43,958 nucleotides of DNA. Source: an uncultured beta proteobacterium. GTDB taxonomy: Bacteria; Pseudomonadota; Gammaproteobacteria; Burkholderiales; Burkholderiaceae_C. Below the pieces are notes generated by a model that was not told where the DNA came from, made no database searches, and worked only from the letters and a program-made list of their open reading frames with translations. This document shows, one piece after another, positions 28,330 to 35,819 of this stretch (position 1 is its first letter; every line of letters starts with the position of its first letter). Made by a program: the position numbers and the translations under genes. The stretch covers positions 1 through 43,958 of the forward strand of contig CAIQOO010000207.1 in NCBI GenBank assembly GCA_903873485.1. The letters run 5' to 3'.

Positions 28330-29587
28330 CTGTAAGCACCCCGGTATAGCCGTAAAGATGGTTGCGGGCAATCTCGCCATTGGCAAAAAAGCCCACCAGC
28401 GGCACGTCGCCCAGGGCCCGGCGGATGATTTGCAGCTCGGCGCTCGGGCCACCAAAATGCGGGCCACCGCGGCCGGTGCAACTGACATAAATGGCACCGG
28501 CAATGCCGCGCATCGGGTGTGGTGCGGCTTCGGCTTCAGACGCTGCCAGCGCCGTGGCCGACTCCAGCGCCAGCTCAAGCGGCTCCAGTTCTTCGCGAAT
28601 TTCAGCACACACCCGCATCAGGTCGGCGCGGGCGGCTGGCACATTGCGCTGGCAAAAGGTCAGTTCCATGCCGATGCCAATTGGTGCCGCCACGGCTACG
28701 CCGGCGCGCGCCGGATCCAGGCCGATGATATGGCGCACCATCACGTCGCCGCCAAAATTGCCGGTACGGGTGACCGAGGCCATGTCGGCCGGCCGGCCGG
28801 TTTTGCGGACCCCGGTCAGTCCGACCAGGGTGGCACGCACCGCTTTCAGCGCATCACGCGGCTGCTGGAGCGACACCTTGAGTTCGCGCAGCATCACCTC
28901 CAATGCCGGCTCATGGTCGAGAGTCAGCACCACATTGTGGTCAGCGGCCGTGACCCGGTGCGCCTTGGCAAGCGGCAGGCAGCCTTGCGTGACGCGCGAC
29001 ATCAGCTTGACTTGGCTGCCAAACGCCACACCACTGAGGCCACCGCTGAACACCCCGCTGGCGGCGCCCTGACCCTTGACGTTGCCATCACCGGCCACGG
29101 CAAACTGCAGCGCCTTGCCACGGCCAGACGACAGGCCGCCAAACACATAGCCCGAATCGGTGCGCTCGGCCAGTTCGGTGATCAACTCCGACAGTTCCGG
29201 GGTTCTGGCATCGGCATGGACCAGCGCGGTTTGGGCTTCAAACGCCATGCCCAGCGGTGCCACGCCAGAGAACACCCGATACTGGTCGCTCGGCAGTTCA
29301 CACAGCATCACGGCCAGCGCCGGTTCGTCAAAGTACTCGACATTGTTGGACGCGATGCCAATGCCAACGGTGCCGGCCCAGTCGGTGATCTCGGGCAGCT
29401 CGGCGCTCAGGTGCGCCAGAATGTCCGGTGCCTGTGGCCCATAGTGGTCGGTGATGTAGAGCAGCGCCAGCGTCGGGCTGTCGGCATAGCCGTGCAGCGC
29501 CATCTGGGCGCGCAACTGCGCCAGCACCAAGGCTGCCGCCATGCGCCATTGCGGGTGGGTCGCATGACCATAGGGAAACAGCTTCAT
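28313..29587 (-). CDS. FIST-domain sensory protein
   Basis: The 424-aa protein has FIST N and FIST C domains, a sensory module predicted to bind small ligands such as amino acids. The ATG at 29587 gives MKLFPYGHATHPQW; the longer frame upstream overlaps phaM and is discarded. AGTVGIGIASNNVEYFDEPA and VFGGLSSGRGKALQF belong to the N domain. AIYVSCTGRGGPHFGG and VPLVGFFANGEIARN are hallmarks of the C domain. No output domain is fused, so a partner would be needed for signalling. It follows phaM by 50 bp on the same strand. Confidence 0.9.
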   Translation of the reverse strand: MKLFPYGHATHPQWRMAAALVLAQLRAQMALHGYADSPTLALLYITDHYGPQAPDILAHLSAELPEITDWAGTVGIGIASNNVEYFDEPALAVMLCELPSDQYRVFSGVAPLGMAFEAQTALVHADARTPELSELITELAERTDSGYVFGGLSSGRGKALQFAVAGDGNVKGQGAASGVFSGGLSGVAFGSQVKLMSRVTQGCLPLAKAHRVTAADHNVVLTLDHEPALEVMLRELKVSLQQPRDALKAVRATLVGLTGVRKTGRPADMASVTRTGNFGGDVMVRHIIGLDPARAGVAVAAPIGIGMELTFCQRNVPAARADLMRVCAEIREELEPLELALESATALAASEAEAAPHPMRGIAGAIYVSCTGRGGPHFGGPSAELQIIRRALGDVPLVGFFANGEIARNHLYGYTGVLTVFTSN

Positions 29588-29637
29588 GGCCGGGGTGCTG
29601 GTCAAAACCGGCAAGTTCTTTGACTGGTCGGGTGCGG

Positions 29638-30351
29638 CTAGCTTTCCGAACTGTCGGTTTTTTTGGCAGCGGCTTTCTTGGCAGCGGTCTTTTTCGCGGC
29701 AGCGCTGGCAGCCACCATTTTGTTGGTGGCTTCGGCAGTGTTTTTGACCATCTCTTTGGCCATGTTTTTGCCCATGTCCATGGCAGCATCCATGGCCGTG
29801 GTCTTGCCGGCTTCTTTCATGGCGCTGGCGGCAATGGCCTGAAACTGCTGGGTCAGCGCCGACCACAGGTGCATCGGGTCCACCAGCCCGGCAATCGCGG
29901 CAGCAGCGGCCGGCTTGGCGACATCACTGACCTTTTTGGCCATTTCTTCGGTCTGCCCGGCCACATCGGAGACGGTCTTGGCGGTTGATGCGGCTTTTTC
30001 GGTGACTTTTTGCACGCCAGAATAAACCGAATCGGCGGCCTTGAGCTTGAACGCATTGGCCACGTCGGCCAGGTTGAAGTTCATGCCTTTCAAGGTGGAC
30101 AGGGTCATCTTTTGCACCTCGAGTGCCTGCACCGTAGCACCCAGCGCCCGGGAATTTTGATCCAGCCAGAAATGCACTGCCTTGAGTTCGTTGATGCGTT
30201 TTTCCAGGTCTTCCACGCTCATGGTGGGCGCAATCCAGTGGGCCATATTGGGCATTTGGGGCACTGATTGCGTGGCACTCTTGGCCAGGTTTTGCAGGAA
30301 GTCAAAACCAGGCACGAATTTGCCGAAATTGCTGATTTGTGAATCGCTCAT
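29638..30351 (-). CDS. phaM: PhaM-like polyhydroxyalkanoate granule protein
   Basis: The 237-aa protein starts at MSDSQISNFGKFVPGF. MAHWIAPTMSVEDLEKRINE, then LKAVHFWLDQNSRALGATVQ and ALEVQKMTLSTLKGMN, match the PhaM core. PhaM activates PHB synthase and tethers granules to the nucleoid. The Lys/Ala-rich tail (AAAKKTAAKKAAAKK, residues 215-232) resembles a histone-like DNA-binding segment. The middle third is Ala-rich and helical. No phaC, phaA or phaB is in the window. Confidence 0.85.
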   Translation of the reverse strand: MSDSQISNFGKFVPGFDFLQNLAKSATQSVPQMPNMAHWIAPTMSVEDLEKRINELKAVHFWLDQNSRALGATVQALEVQKMTLSTLKGMNFNLADVANAFKLKAADSVYSGVQKVTEKAASTAKTVSDVAGQTEEMAKKVSDVAKPAAAAAIAGLVDPMHLWSALTQQFQAIAASAMKEAGKTTAMDAAMDMGKNMAKEMVKNTAEATNKMVAASAAAKKTAAKKAAAKKTDSSES

Positions 30352-30535
30352 GAATGTCTCCGAATGTAGGGTTTTCAAAACTGAACAGGCAGCAGCTTAA
30401 CCCAATGTGAGCCAGTTGGCGCGCCGTTGTTGACCAGGTTTGCAAAAGCCGCAGCAAGATGGTGATCCGACATCACCGCGCGGCATTCTGGCGGCGATTG
30501 GCCAGCTTGGCTTGGTCCGGTTTGCAGACCGAATA

Positions 30536-30772
30536 TCAGGCGGCCGCCAGCCACTGCTCAATCTTGTCGCGGCTGGGGATGCCACCCGCATGCACCACCC
30601 GGCCGTTGATGACGACACCCGGTGTTCTCATCACGCCATACGCCATGATGTCTTGCAGTTCTTCTACCTTGGTCAAGCTGATAGGCACGCCTTTGGCCAA
30701 GGCGACCTGGCCGATCAGGTCGATGGTGGTTTTGCAGTTGGCACAACCGGTGCCGAGTACCTTGATATCCAT
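30536..30772 (-). CDS. Thioredoxin-like redox-active disulfide protein
   Basis: The 78-aa protein has a thioredoxin-like fold start (MDIKVLGTGCANCKTT) with the redox motif C10-A-N-C13, the cis-Pro loop RTPGVVINGRVV and a closing helix. Very small thioredoxin relatives like this one often sit next to membrane permeases of the ArsP/DUF318 type, as here (63 bp downstream of one). They are thought to transfer electrons or metal/metalloid thiolates, but the role is unproven. The 30373-30535 stretch beyond it has nothing recognisable. Confidence 0.88.
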   Translation of the reverse strand: MDIKVLGTGCANCKTTIDLIGQVALAKGVPISLTKVEELQDIMAYGVMRTPGVVINGRVVHAGGIPSRDKIEQWLAAA

Positions 30773-30835
30773 GAGATGTCCTTGAAGTTGAAATAATGTT
30801 GAGATCAGGCGGGGATCAGGTTGCGGTGCCGGCGC

Positions 30836-31882
30836 TCACAGCACCGCGTTGAACACAAAGCCCACCAGCAAAATGCCGGTGGCGACCACGCCGACAAAGG
30901 TGGCTATCAGCCGCACCTTGAGCACCTTGCGCAAAATGATCAGCTCGGGCAGCGACAAGGCAATCACGCTCATCATGAACGCCAGCACCGTGCCCAGCGC
31001 CGCACCCTTGGCCAGCAGGGCCTGCACGATCGGGATCACGCCTGCCGCGTTGGTGTACATCGGCACCCCCATGATGACGGCCAGCGGCACGCTCCACCAG
31101 GCCTCGCGACCCATGAAGCTGGCCATGAAATCCTCCGGCACATAGCCGTGAATCAGGCCGCCCAGTGCAATGCCGCCCAAAATGTAAGGCCAGACCTTGC
31201 CGACAATTTCTTTCACCGCCTGAAAACCGCCTTCAATGCGGTCGCCCAGCGTCATGCCGCCGGCTTCAAAATCGGCCGACATCCTGGGCATGTCGCGCAC
31301 CCAGTCTTCCAGATAACTTTCCATCTTCAGGCGGCCAATGATCCAGCCGGCCACAATGGCCACCGTCAAACCCAGGCCCAGATAGAGCAAGGCCACTTTC
31401 CAGCCAAACATGCCAAACAGCAGGGTCAGGGCGACCTCGTTGACCATCGGAGCAGAAATCAAAAATGAGAATGTCACGCCCAGCGGCACCCCCGCTTGCA
31501 CAAAGCCAATGAACAGCGGCACCGCCGAACAAGAGCAAAAAGGGGTCACGATGCCAAGGCTGGCGGCCATCACATTGGCCACCCCCTCACTGCGGCCAGC
31601 CAGCAGGGCGCGGGTGCGCTCGGGCGTGAAGTAACTGTTGACCATGCCCATGACAAACACCACGCCGGTCAACAGCAGCAGAACTTTGGGCGTGTCGTAA
31701 AAGAAAAACTGCAGCGCACCGCCAAAATGGCTGTTGCGGTCAACCGGCAGCGCCGCCACCAACGCCTCAGAGGCCGGGATCAGCGTGTTGTAAAGCGCCA
31801 GCCAGACCACGGCGGCGAGGATCAAAAAGGCCACCGGTTGCCGCACTGGCCAGGATTTGAGGGGAATAGAGAAGGTATTCAT
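30836..31882 (-). CDS. Permease of the DUF318/ArsP family
   Basis: This 348-aa inner-membrane protein has eight or so transmembrane segments. The motif IVTPFCSCSAVPLFIGFVQA, with a conserved Cys pair, and the later GVPMYTNAAGVIPIVQALL are hallmarks of the family. Some members export organoarsenicals; others have unknown substrates. The Cys pair and the neighbouring CxxC thioredoxin-like protein suggest thiol or metalloid chemistry. No ArsR-type regulator is adjacent. The ATG at 31882 is chosen, as the upstream extension lies in the inverted-repeat leader. Confidence 0.85.
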   Translation of the reverse strand: MNTFSIPLKSWPVRQPVAFLILAAVVWLALYNTLIPASEALVAALPVDRNSHFGGALQFFFYDTPKVLLLLTGVVFVMGMVNSYFTPERTRALLAGRSEGVANVMAASLGIVTPFCSCSAVPLFIGFVQAGVPLGVTFSFLISAPMVNEVALTLLFGMFGWKVALLYLGLGLTVAIVAGWIIGRLKMESYLEDWVRDMPRMSADFEAGGMTLGDRIEGGFQAVKEIVGKVWPYILGGIALGGLIHGYVPEDFMASFMGREAWWSVPLAVIMGVPMYTNAAGVIPIVQALLAKGAALGTVLAFMMSVIALSLPELIILRKVLKVRLIATFVGVVATGILLVGFVFNAVL

Positions 31883-31920
31883 GACAGTGGAGACGCGGCA
31901 TGGACGCAAAAGACGCATAG

Positions 31921-31946
31921 ATTTTTGAAAAAAAATTTTCAAAAAT
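31921..31946. promoter_or_regulatory. AT-rich inverted repeat upstream of the permease gene
   Basis: ATTTTTGAAA and TTTCAAAAAT are exact 10-bp arms separated by AAAAAT. It starts 38 bp before the permease ATG, placed for a repressor or activator. Such an AT-rich block is distinctive in this GC-rich region. Confidence 0.5.
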
Positions 31947-32032
31947 ATGCCTGATCGAGACAGCCTGGGCTGGCGGCCCAAGGATGCTGCGCCGGTCTTG
32001 AAGCAAGACCTTCTGGCTTGCTTGAAATTTAT

Positions 32033-32077
32033 GCCAAATTGGCCTGAAGCCCTTATGGAACAAGCACATATAGCTAT
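32033..32077 (-). repeat. Dispersed hairpin repeat, family A, copy 8 (reverse)
   Basis: Minus strand: ATAGCTATATGTGCTTGTTC, then CATAAGGGCTTCAGGCCAAT. It is nearly the same as copy 9 at 33872-33910 (both have AGCCCTTATGGAACAAGC on the plus strand), because both belong to the larger duplication. Confidence 0.75.
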
Positions 32078-32093
32078 CTATAACGTAGCTATC

Positions 32094-32170
32094 TCAAGGT
32101 AGCGGACGGGGTACAAAGTCGCTGACCACACCGCCGTCGCCGAGCTTGACCTGGCAGGCCTGGCTCAGTT
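32094..32170 (-). pseudogene. Duplicated 3' end of the ECF sigma-factor gene
   Basis: 32101-32170 matches 33932-34001 at 67 of 70 positions. In the minus-strand frame it still encodes LSQACQVKLGDGGVVSDF and then VPRPLP-stop, against VCQVKL and VPRPLL-stop in the intact gene. Only the last 25 codons are present. It lies 1.8 kb from the functional copy in the same orientation. Confidence 0.85.
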
Positions 32171-32177
32171 TAGACAG

Positions 32178-32309
32178 GCCGTGGCGCAGCCCGAACCACC
32201 CAAGCGCTCACCAGCCCACTGCCTGTGGGCGGTTTTGATCGCCCACATCGACGACGTTTGCCCGTTACCGGCGCGCGACTTTGATGCCGGCCAGCGCATC
32301 AACGGGTGA
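32178..32309 (+). pseudogene. Remnant of an IS91-like transposase
   Basis: A plus-strand frame reads EPPKRSPAHCLWAVLIAHID, then DVCPLP, and stops at 32307-32309. It resembles the RSPA-YLWAVLIARIYEVFPL segment before the zinc-binding cysteines in a widespread IS91-type transposase. The cysteines themselves are lost. Identification is from memory of the motif. Confidence 0.45.
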
Positions 32310-32449
32310 CAAGTCAAAGCGGCAATTCACATTCATTTGACTTGAAAGCCTCCACACTGTCCAATAGAGTCGCCAGCGCTCCAGCATCCCTATAGTTTCT
32401 GGTTTCGTGCTTCGTCTTTTACTTTCCAGTCTTACTGATCGACCCATTC

Positions 32450-33514
32450 ATGACCAACCCCGACGGGAAAACGGCTTTCAGCCTGCATATTGAAACCGGT
32501 ACCGAAAATGGTGACGCTGTTCCAGCCGCAGTGCTTGCGCAGATTCTTACCAATGCACAGCGCAGTTTCGAGTTGATCGGGGTTCACGTCGAGGGGCGCA
32601 CGATTCAACAGCGCGCACGCATTTCCGCTGCAACGCGAAGTCGCTTTCAATTGGTTTGCCGCCTGCCCGAGCCTGGCTGCTATGCGGTTCCCCTTGAGCT
32701 GGGTGGTCATGACCTGCTGGCTGAACATATCACGGCGGCCATGGACGTGTTCAAAAAGATCATCGGCGGCATCACCAAACAGGATTCTGAGGCCATCAAC
32801 AAGGCCATGCCGGATGTCAACCTGCGCCATCGGCTGCTGGAGGTAATTCGAGGAATGGCACCTCGCGCTGATGCCAAATGGTCGTTGAGACTGTGGGATG
32901 CTGGAAATACTGAATTTGGTGAACTCAACACCGAAAGTGAGGCCACCATCAGGGCCGCCATCATCCCCCCTGATGAACAGGCTGAATCCCAGGTTGTGAC
33001 CGGCACCCTCACCAATATCAACTTTACCAAGCGGATCGTCACCATCATTTACCCGCCCACCAAGCGCGAGATGGAATGTGTCTATGACGATGCCATTGAA
33101 GACCTGCTGATTGAGAACCGGCGCGACTTGATCCAGGTAACCGGTTTGATCGTGCTCGATGATGCAGGTGTTCCAAAGAGCATCACCCATGTCAATGACA
33201 TCAGGGAACTCGACTTGTCACCCTTGCTGATCGACACGGTCAAGCTGGGCAAATTGGTACTCAAGGCCAAACAGAGCATCACCCTGGAACCCGCCACCGA
33301 CGAGACAAAGCAACTCATTTGCGTCACACACGCCGATTTAGGCATCGACGCATTTGCCCGCACGCGCGATGCGCTGGTCAGCGAATTGAACGAACAAATC
33401 GGGATGCTCTGGCAAGAATATGCCATTGCTGAAGATGATTCGCTTGACGGCATGGCCATCAAAATGAAACAAGCCCTGCTGGCATCCTTCAGTGAGGTTG
33501 CCCATGGTGCGTAA
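32450..33514 (+). CDS. Uncharacterised 354-aa protein paired with a HicA-like toxin (putative antitoxin)
   Basis: I cannot assign a named family. Residues 1-130 are mixed alpha/beta (VLAQILTNAQRSFELIGVHV). Residues 182-255 (VVTGTLTNINFTKRIVTIIY, then DLIQVTGLIVLDDAGVPKSI) look like an OB-type or small beta-barrel fold. Residues 288-350 (LICVTHADLGIDAFARTRDA, then LVSELNEQIGMLWQEYAIAEDD) resemble the short non-HicB partners found beside some HicA-like toxins. No transmembrane segment is seen. The stop overlaps the toxin start by 11 bp, so expression is coupled. The gene looks less GC-rich than its neighbours and lies in a segment flanked by direct repeats. Confidence 0.8.
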   Translation: MTNPDGKTAFSLHIETGTENGDAVPAAVLAQILTNAQRSFELIGVHVEGRTIQQRARISAATRSRFQLVCRLPEPGCYAVPLELGGHDLLAEHITAAMDVFKKIIGGITKQDSEAINKAMPDVNLRHRLLEVIRGMAPRADAKWSLRLWDAGNTEFGELNTESEATIRAAIIPPDEQAESQVVTGTLTNINFTKRIVTIIYPPTKREMECVYDDAIEDLLIENRRDLIQVTGLIVLDDAGVPKSITHVNDIRELDLSPLLIDTVKLGKLVLKAKQSITLEPATDETKQLICVTHADLGIDAFARTRDALVSELNEQIGMLWQEYAIAEDDSLDGMAIKMKQALLASFSEVAHGA

Positions 33515-33803
33515 GCCCGGTGACGTGGAAAAAAGTCTGGTCAACAAAGGCTTCAAACGTAAAGAAGGCGACCACAGCTATTTCAATTACTTCACCAAGG
33601 CTGGCAAGAAAACCAGCGTGTTTACCAAGACCAGCCACGGAGCCAAAGAACTTGACGACAGTCTGCTCGGCATGATGGCCAGGCAATGCAAGTTGAGCCG
33701 CCAGGACTTTGACCTGTTGATTGAATGCCCGCTGGACCGCGATAGTTACGAATGCAAACTTGTGAAAGTCGGGGCTATTGAGGCGCAAACACCGTCAAAG
33801 TAG
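33504..33803 (+). CDS. HicA/YcfA-like toxin (putative mRNA interferase)
   Basis: This 99-aa protein has a HicA-type fold: KPGDVEKSLVNKGFKRKEGD, then the Gly22-x-His24 pair in EGDHSYF. These positions are the same as the essential Gly22 and His24 reported for Burkholderia HicA. SVFTKTSHGAKELDDSLLGM follows where HicA has its HGxKEL stretch, then LSRQDFDLLI. HicA toxins cleave mRNA. About 30 C-terminal residues exceed the usual 60 or so. The ATG at 33504 overlaps the upstream stop; a GTG at 33492 is also possible. The partner is the 354-aa protein rather than a HicB. Confidence 0.75.
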   Translation: MVRKPGDVEKSLVNKGFKRKEGDHSYFNYFTKAGKKTSVFTKTSHGAKELDDSLLGMMARQCKLSRQDFDLLIECPLDRDSYECKLVKVGAIEAQTPSK

Positions 33804-33871
33804 TGAATTTAATGGGCCTGTGCCAGCGGGTGCGAACCCACGCAAAAGCCTGCCGTTTTATAAGCCTTATA

Positions 33872-33910
33872 ACCCTCCAGCCCTTATGGAACAAGCGCAT
33901 GTAGCTATAT
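33872..33910 (-). repeat. Dispersed hairpin repeat, family A, copy 9 (reverse)
   Basis: Minus strand: ATATAGCTACATGCGCTTGT, then TCCATAAGGGCTGGAGG. It lies between the convergent toxin and sigma-factor genes, adjacent to the sigma stop. Confidence 0.75.
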
Positions 33911-33924
33911 AAACTATAGCAACA

Positions 33925-34455
33925 TCAAAGCAGCGGACGGGGTACGAAATCGCTGACCACACCGCCGTCGCCGAGCTTGACCTGGCAGACCTGGCTCAGT
34001 TGGACGCGCAGGCGCAGCCGGGCACGCTGCAGGCGTGACTTGGCGGCACTCAGGCTCAGGCCTTTGAGACGCGCAAATTCGGCTTGCTGCATGCCTTGCA
34101 GATCGCACAGGGTGATGGCTTCGCGGTCCTGCGGATCCAATTCAGAAAGCACCCGTGGCAGGCAGCCAGTCAGGGCATCCACGGTGTCGATATCGACCGG
34201 CTGCGCCGCCCAGTCTTCAGGCAACTCGACCATCGGTTGCGCCATGCGCAGGTGGTCGGCCAGCAGGTTGCGCGCCACTTCAAACAGCCAGGCGCGGGCA
34301 TTGCGCAAATCGCAAAAACGCTCACCCTGGCGCAGTGCTTTCAAAAACAGGTCTTGCAGCAGGTCGTCGGCCAGCGCTGCATCGCCGGTGCGGTGGCGCA
34401 GCCAGCCACGCAGTTCGGCGGCATGCTCGGTCCAGGCGGTGGTCAGGCAGTTCAT
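33925..34455 (-). CDS. ECF sigma factor, SigZ-like
   Basis: At 176 aa from MNCLTTAWTEHAAELR. Region 2 is ALADDLLQDLFLKALRQGER with RNARAWLFEVARNLLADHLR. Region 4 is LDPQDREAITLCDLQGMQQA with FARLKGLSLSAAKSRLQRAR, the DNA-binding helix-turn-helix. The tail VCQVKLGDGGVVSDFVPR resembles the SigZ group's C-terminal extension. SigZ-type factors direct RNA polymerase to stress promoters, but the regulon is unknown here and no anti-sigma gene is adjacent. Its last 77 nt are duplicated at 32094-32170. Confidence 0.88.
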   Translation of the reverse strand: MNCLTTAWTEHAAELRGWLRHRTGDAALADDLLQDLFLKALRQGERFCDLRNARAWLFEVARNLLADHLRMAQPMVELPEDWAAQPVDIDTVDALTGCLPRVLSELDPQDREAITLCDLQGMQQAEFARLKGLSLSAAKSRLQRARLRLRVQLSQVCQVKLGDGGVVSDFVPRPLL

Positions 34456-34539
34456 GTTCTGGCCGGTGCGCCGCAAGCGCATGGATGCCCCGGTGGTCAG
34501 GCAAAAGCAGAGGTCAAGCCAGCCGCAATTCCGGCCAGG

Positions 34540-35685
34540 CTAGGCTGCTGCTGCGGGCAAGCCCAGTTGATCCAGTGCGCTGGCCAAATGCGCCACGCTG
34601 CGGTCCACGTTGTGCAGCTTTTCCAGGCCAAACAGGCCGACCCGAAAGCTCATGAAATCTGCCGGTTCGTCGCACTGCAGCGGCACGCCAGCGGCGGTTT
34701 GCAGGCCGAGCGCCAGAAATTTCTTGCTGTTCTGGATGTCAGGGTCGGTGGTGTAGCTGACCACCACGCCGGGTGCCTTGAAACCGTCAGCCGCCACGCT
34801 GGCAATGCCCCGGCTCTCGAACAGGGCGCGCACCTGGTTGCCCAGCGCGAATTGTTCGGCGCGCACTTTTTCAAAGCCGTAGTCGCGGGTTTCCTGCATC
34901 ACCTCGCGCAGCCGCACCAGCGCGTCGGTCGGCATGGTGGCATGGTAGGCATGGCCCCCCGACTCGTAGGCTTCCATGATTTGCAGCCATTTTTTCAGGT
35001 CGCAGGCGTAGCTGCTGCTGCTGGTGCCATCAATCGCCGTGCGTGCCCAGGGGCTGAGGCAGACCATGGCGCAGCAAGGCGAGCCGCTCCAGCCTTTTTG
35101 CGGCGCGGTCACCAGCACATCCACCCCGGTGGCTTCCATGTTGACCCAGATCGCCCCCGAGGCGACACAGTCGAGCACCATCAAGCCGCCGACTTCATGC
35201 ACCGCATCGGCTACGGCGCGCAAGTAATCGTCTGGCAGCATCATGCCCGACGATGTTTCCACATGCGGGGCAAACACCACCGCCGGCTTGCTAACGCGAA
35301 TCGTCGCCACCACCTCATCGACCGGGCAGGGAATCCAGGGCGATTGCTGATCCGTGCCAACACGCCGGGCCTTGAGCACGATCGACTCGGCAGGAATGCC
35401 GCCCATGTCAAAAATCTGCGTCCAGCGAAAGCTGAACCAGCCGTTGCGAATCACCAGCACTTTTTTGCCACCGGCAAACTGGCGCGCCACCGCTTCCATG
35501 CCAAAAGTGCCGCTGCCGGGCACCAGCACCGCCGATTTGGCGTGATAGACCTCTTTGAGGATGCCGGAGATGTCGCGCATCACGCCCTGAAAGCGTTTCG
35601 ACATGTGGTTCAGGGCACGGTCGGTATAAACGACCGAGAACTCCAGCAGACCGTCGGGGTCGATATTGGAAAGAAGTCCGGGCAT
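34540..35685 (-). CDS. Class V aminotransferase (alanine- or serine-glyoxylate aminotransferase type)
   Basis: A 381-aa PLP enzyme, starting at MPGLLSNIDPDGLLEFSVVY with AGGAGC before the ATG. The Schiff-base lysine is Lys197 in VTAPQKGWSG and the pyridine-N Asp is Asp172 in VLDCVASGAIW. VPGSGTFGMEAVARQF binds the cofactor phosphate. Members move an amino group from alanine or serine to glyoxylate. The preference cannot be read safely, but a hydroxypyruvate isomerase-like gene 1.6 kb upstream favours glyoxylate/serine metabolism. It lies 135 bp after the M20 peptidase gene in the same direction. Confidence 0.9.
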   Translation of the reverse strand: MPGLLSNIDPDGLLEFSVVYTDRALNHMSKRFQGVMRDISGILKEVYHAKSAVLVPGSGTFGMEAVARQFAGGKKVLVIRNGWFSFRWTQIFDMGGIPAESIVLKARRVGTDQQSPWIPCPVDEVVATIRVSKPAVVFAPHVETSSGMMLPDDYLRAVADAVHEVGGLMVLDCVASGAIWVNMEATGVDVLVTAPQKGWSGSPCCAMVCLSPWARTAIDGTSSSSYACDLKKWLQIMEAYESGGHAYHATMPTDALVRLREVMQETRDYGFEKVRAEQFALGNQVRALFESRGIASVAADGFKAPGVVVSYTTDPDIQNSKKFLALGLQTAAGVPLQCDEPADFMSFRVGLFGLEKLHNVDRSVAHLASALDQLGLPAAAA

Positions 35686-35786
35686 GAAAAGCTCCTGTAG
35701 GTGGTGAATCAATGGGTGTGTCAGCTTAGCACGAGGGCGTTTGTGGAGAGCTTGACCAAAGGGTCAAACCACCGGTTTGGTCACAA

Positions 35787-35814
35787 GCCCTTCGACCAAG
35801 CTCAGGGCCAACGG
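35787..35814 (+). repeat. REP-like element, family B
   Basis: GCCCTTCGACCAAGCTCAGG then GCCAACGG. It is the TTCGACAAGCTCAGG family with one extra C, 5 bp beyond the stop of the M20 gene. Confidence 0.8.
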
Positions 35815-35819
35815 TTTCG

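Larger units (their letters stand above)
31947..32449. other. Intergenic patchwork: repeat, duplicated sigma-factor tail and IS remnant
   Basis: No intact gene. In order it holds a reverse family A repeat (32033-32077), a copy of the sigma-factor 3' end (32094-32170), a transposase remnant (32178-32309), and about 140 bp of AT-richer sequence that probably carries the promoter of the 32450 gene. Confidence 0.7.

Noticed and set aside
34084-35700. 538-codon plus-strand open frame
   Set aside because: Antisense to the sigma-factor and aminotransferase genes, both well supported by motifs.
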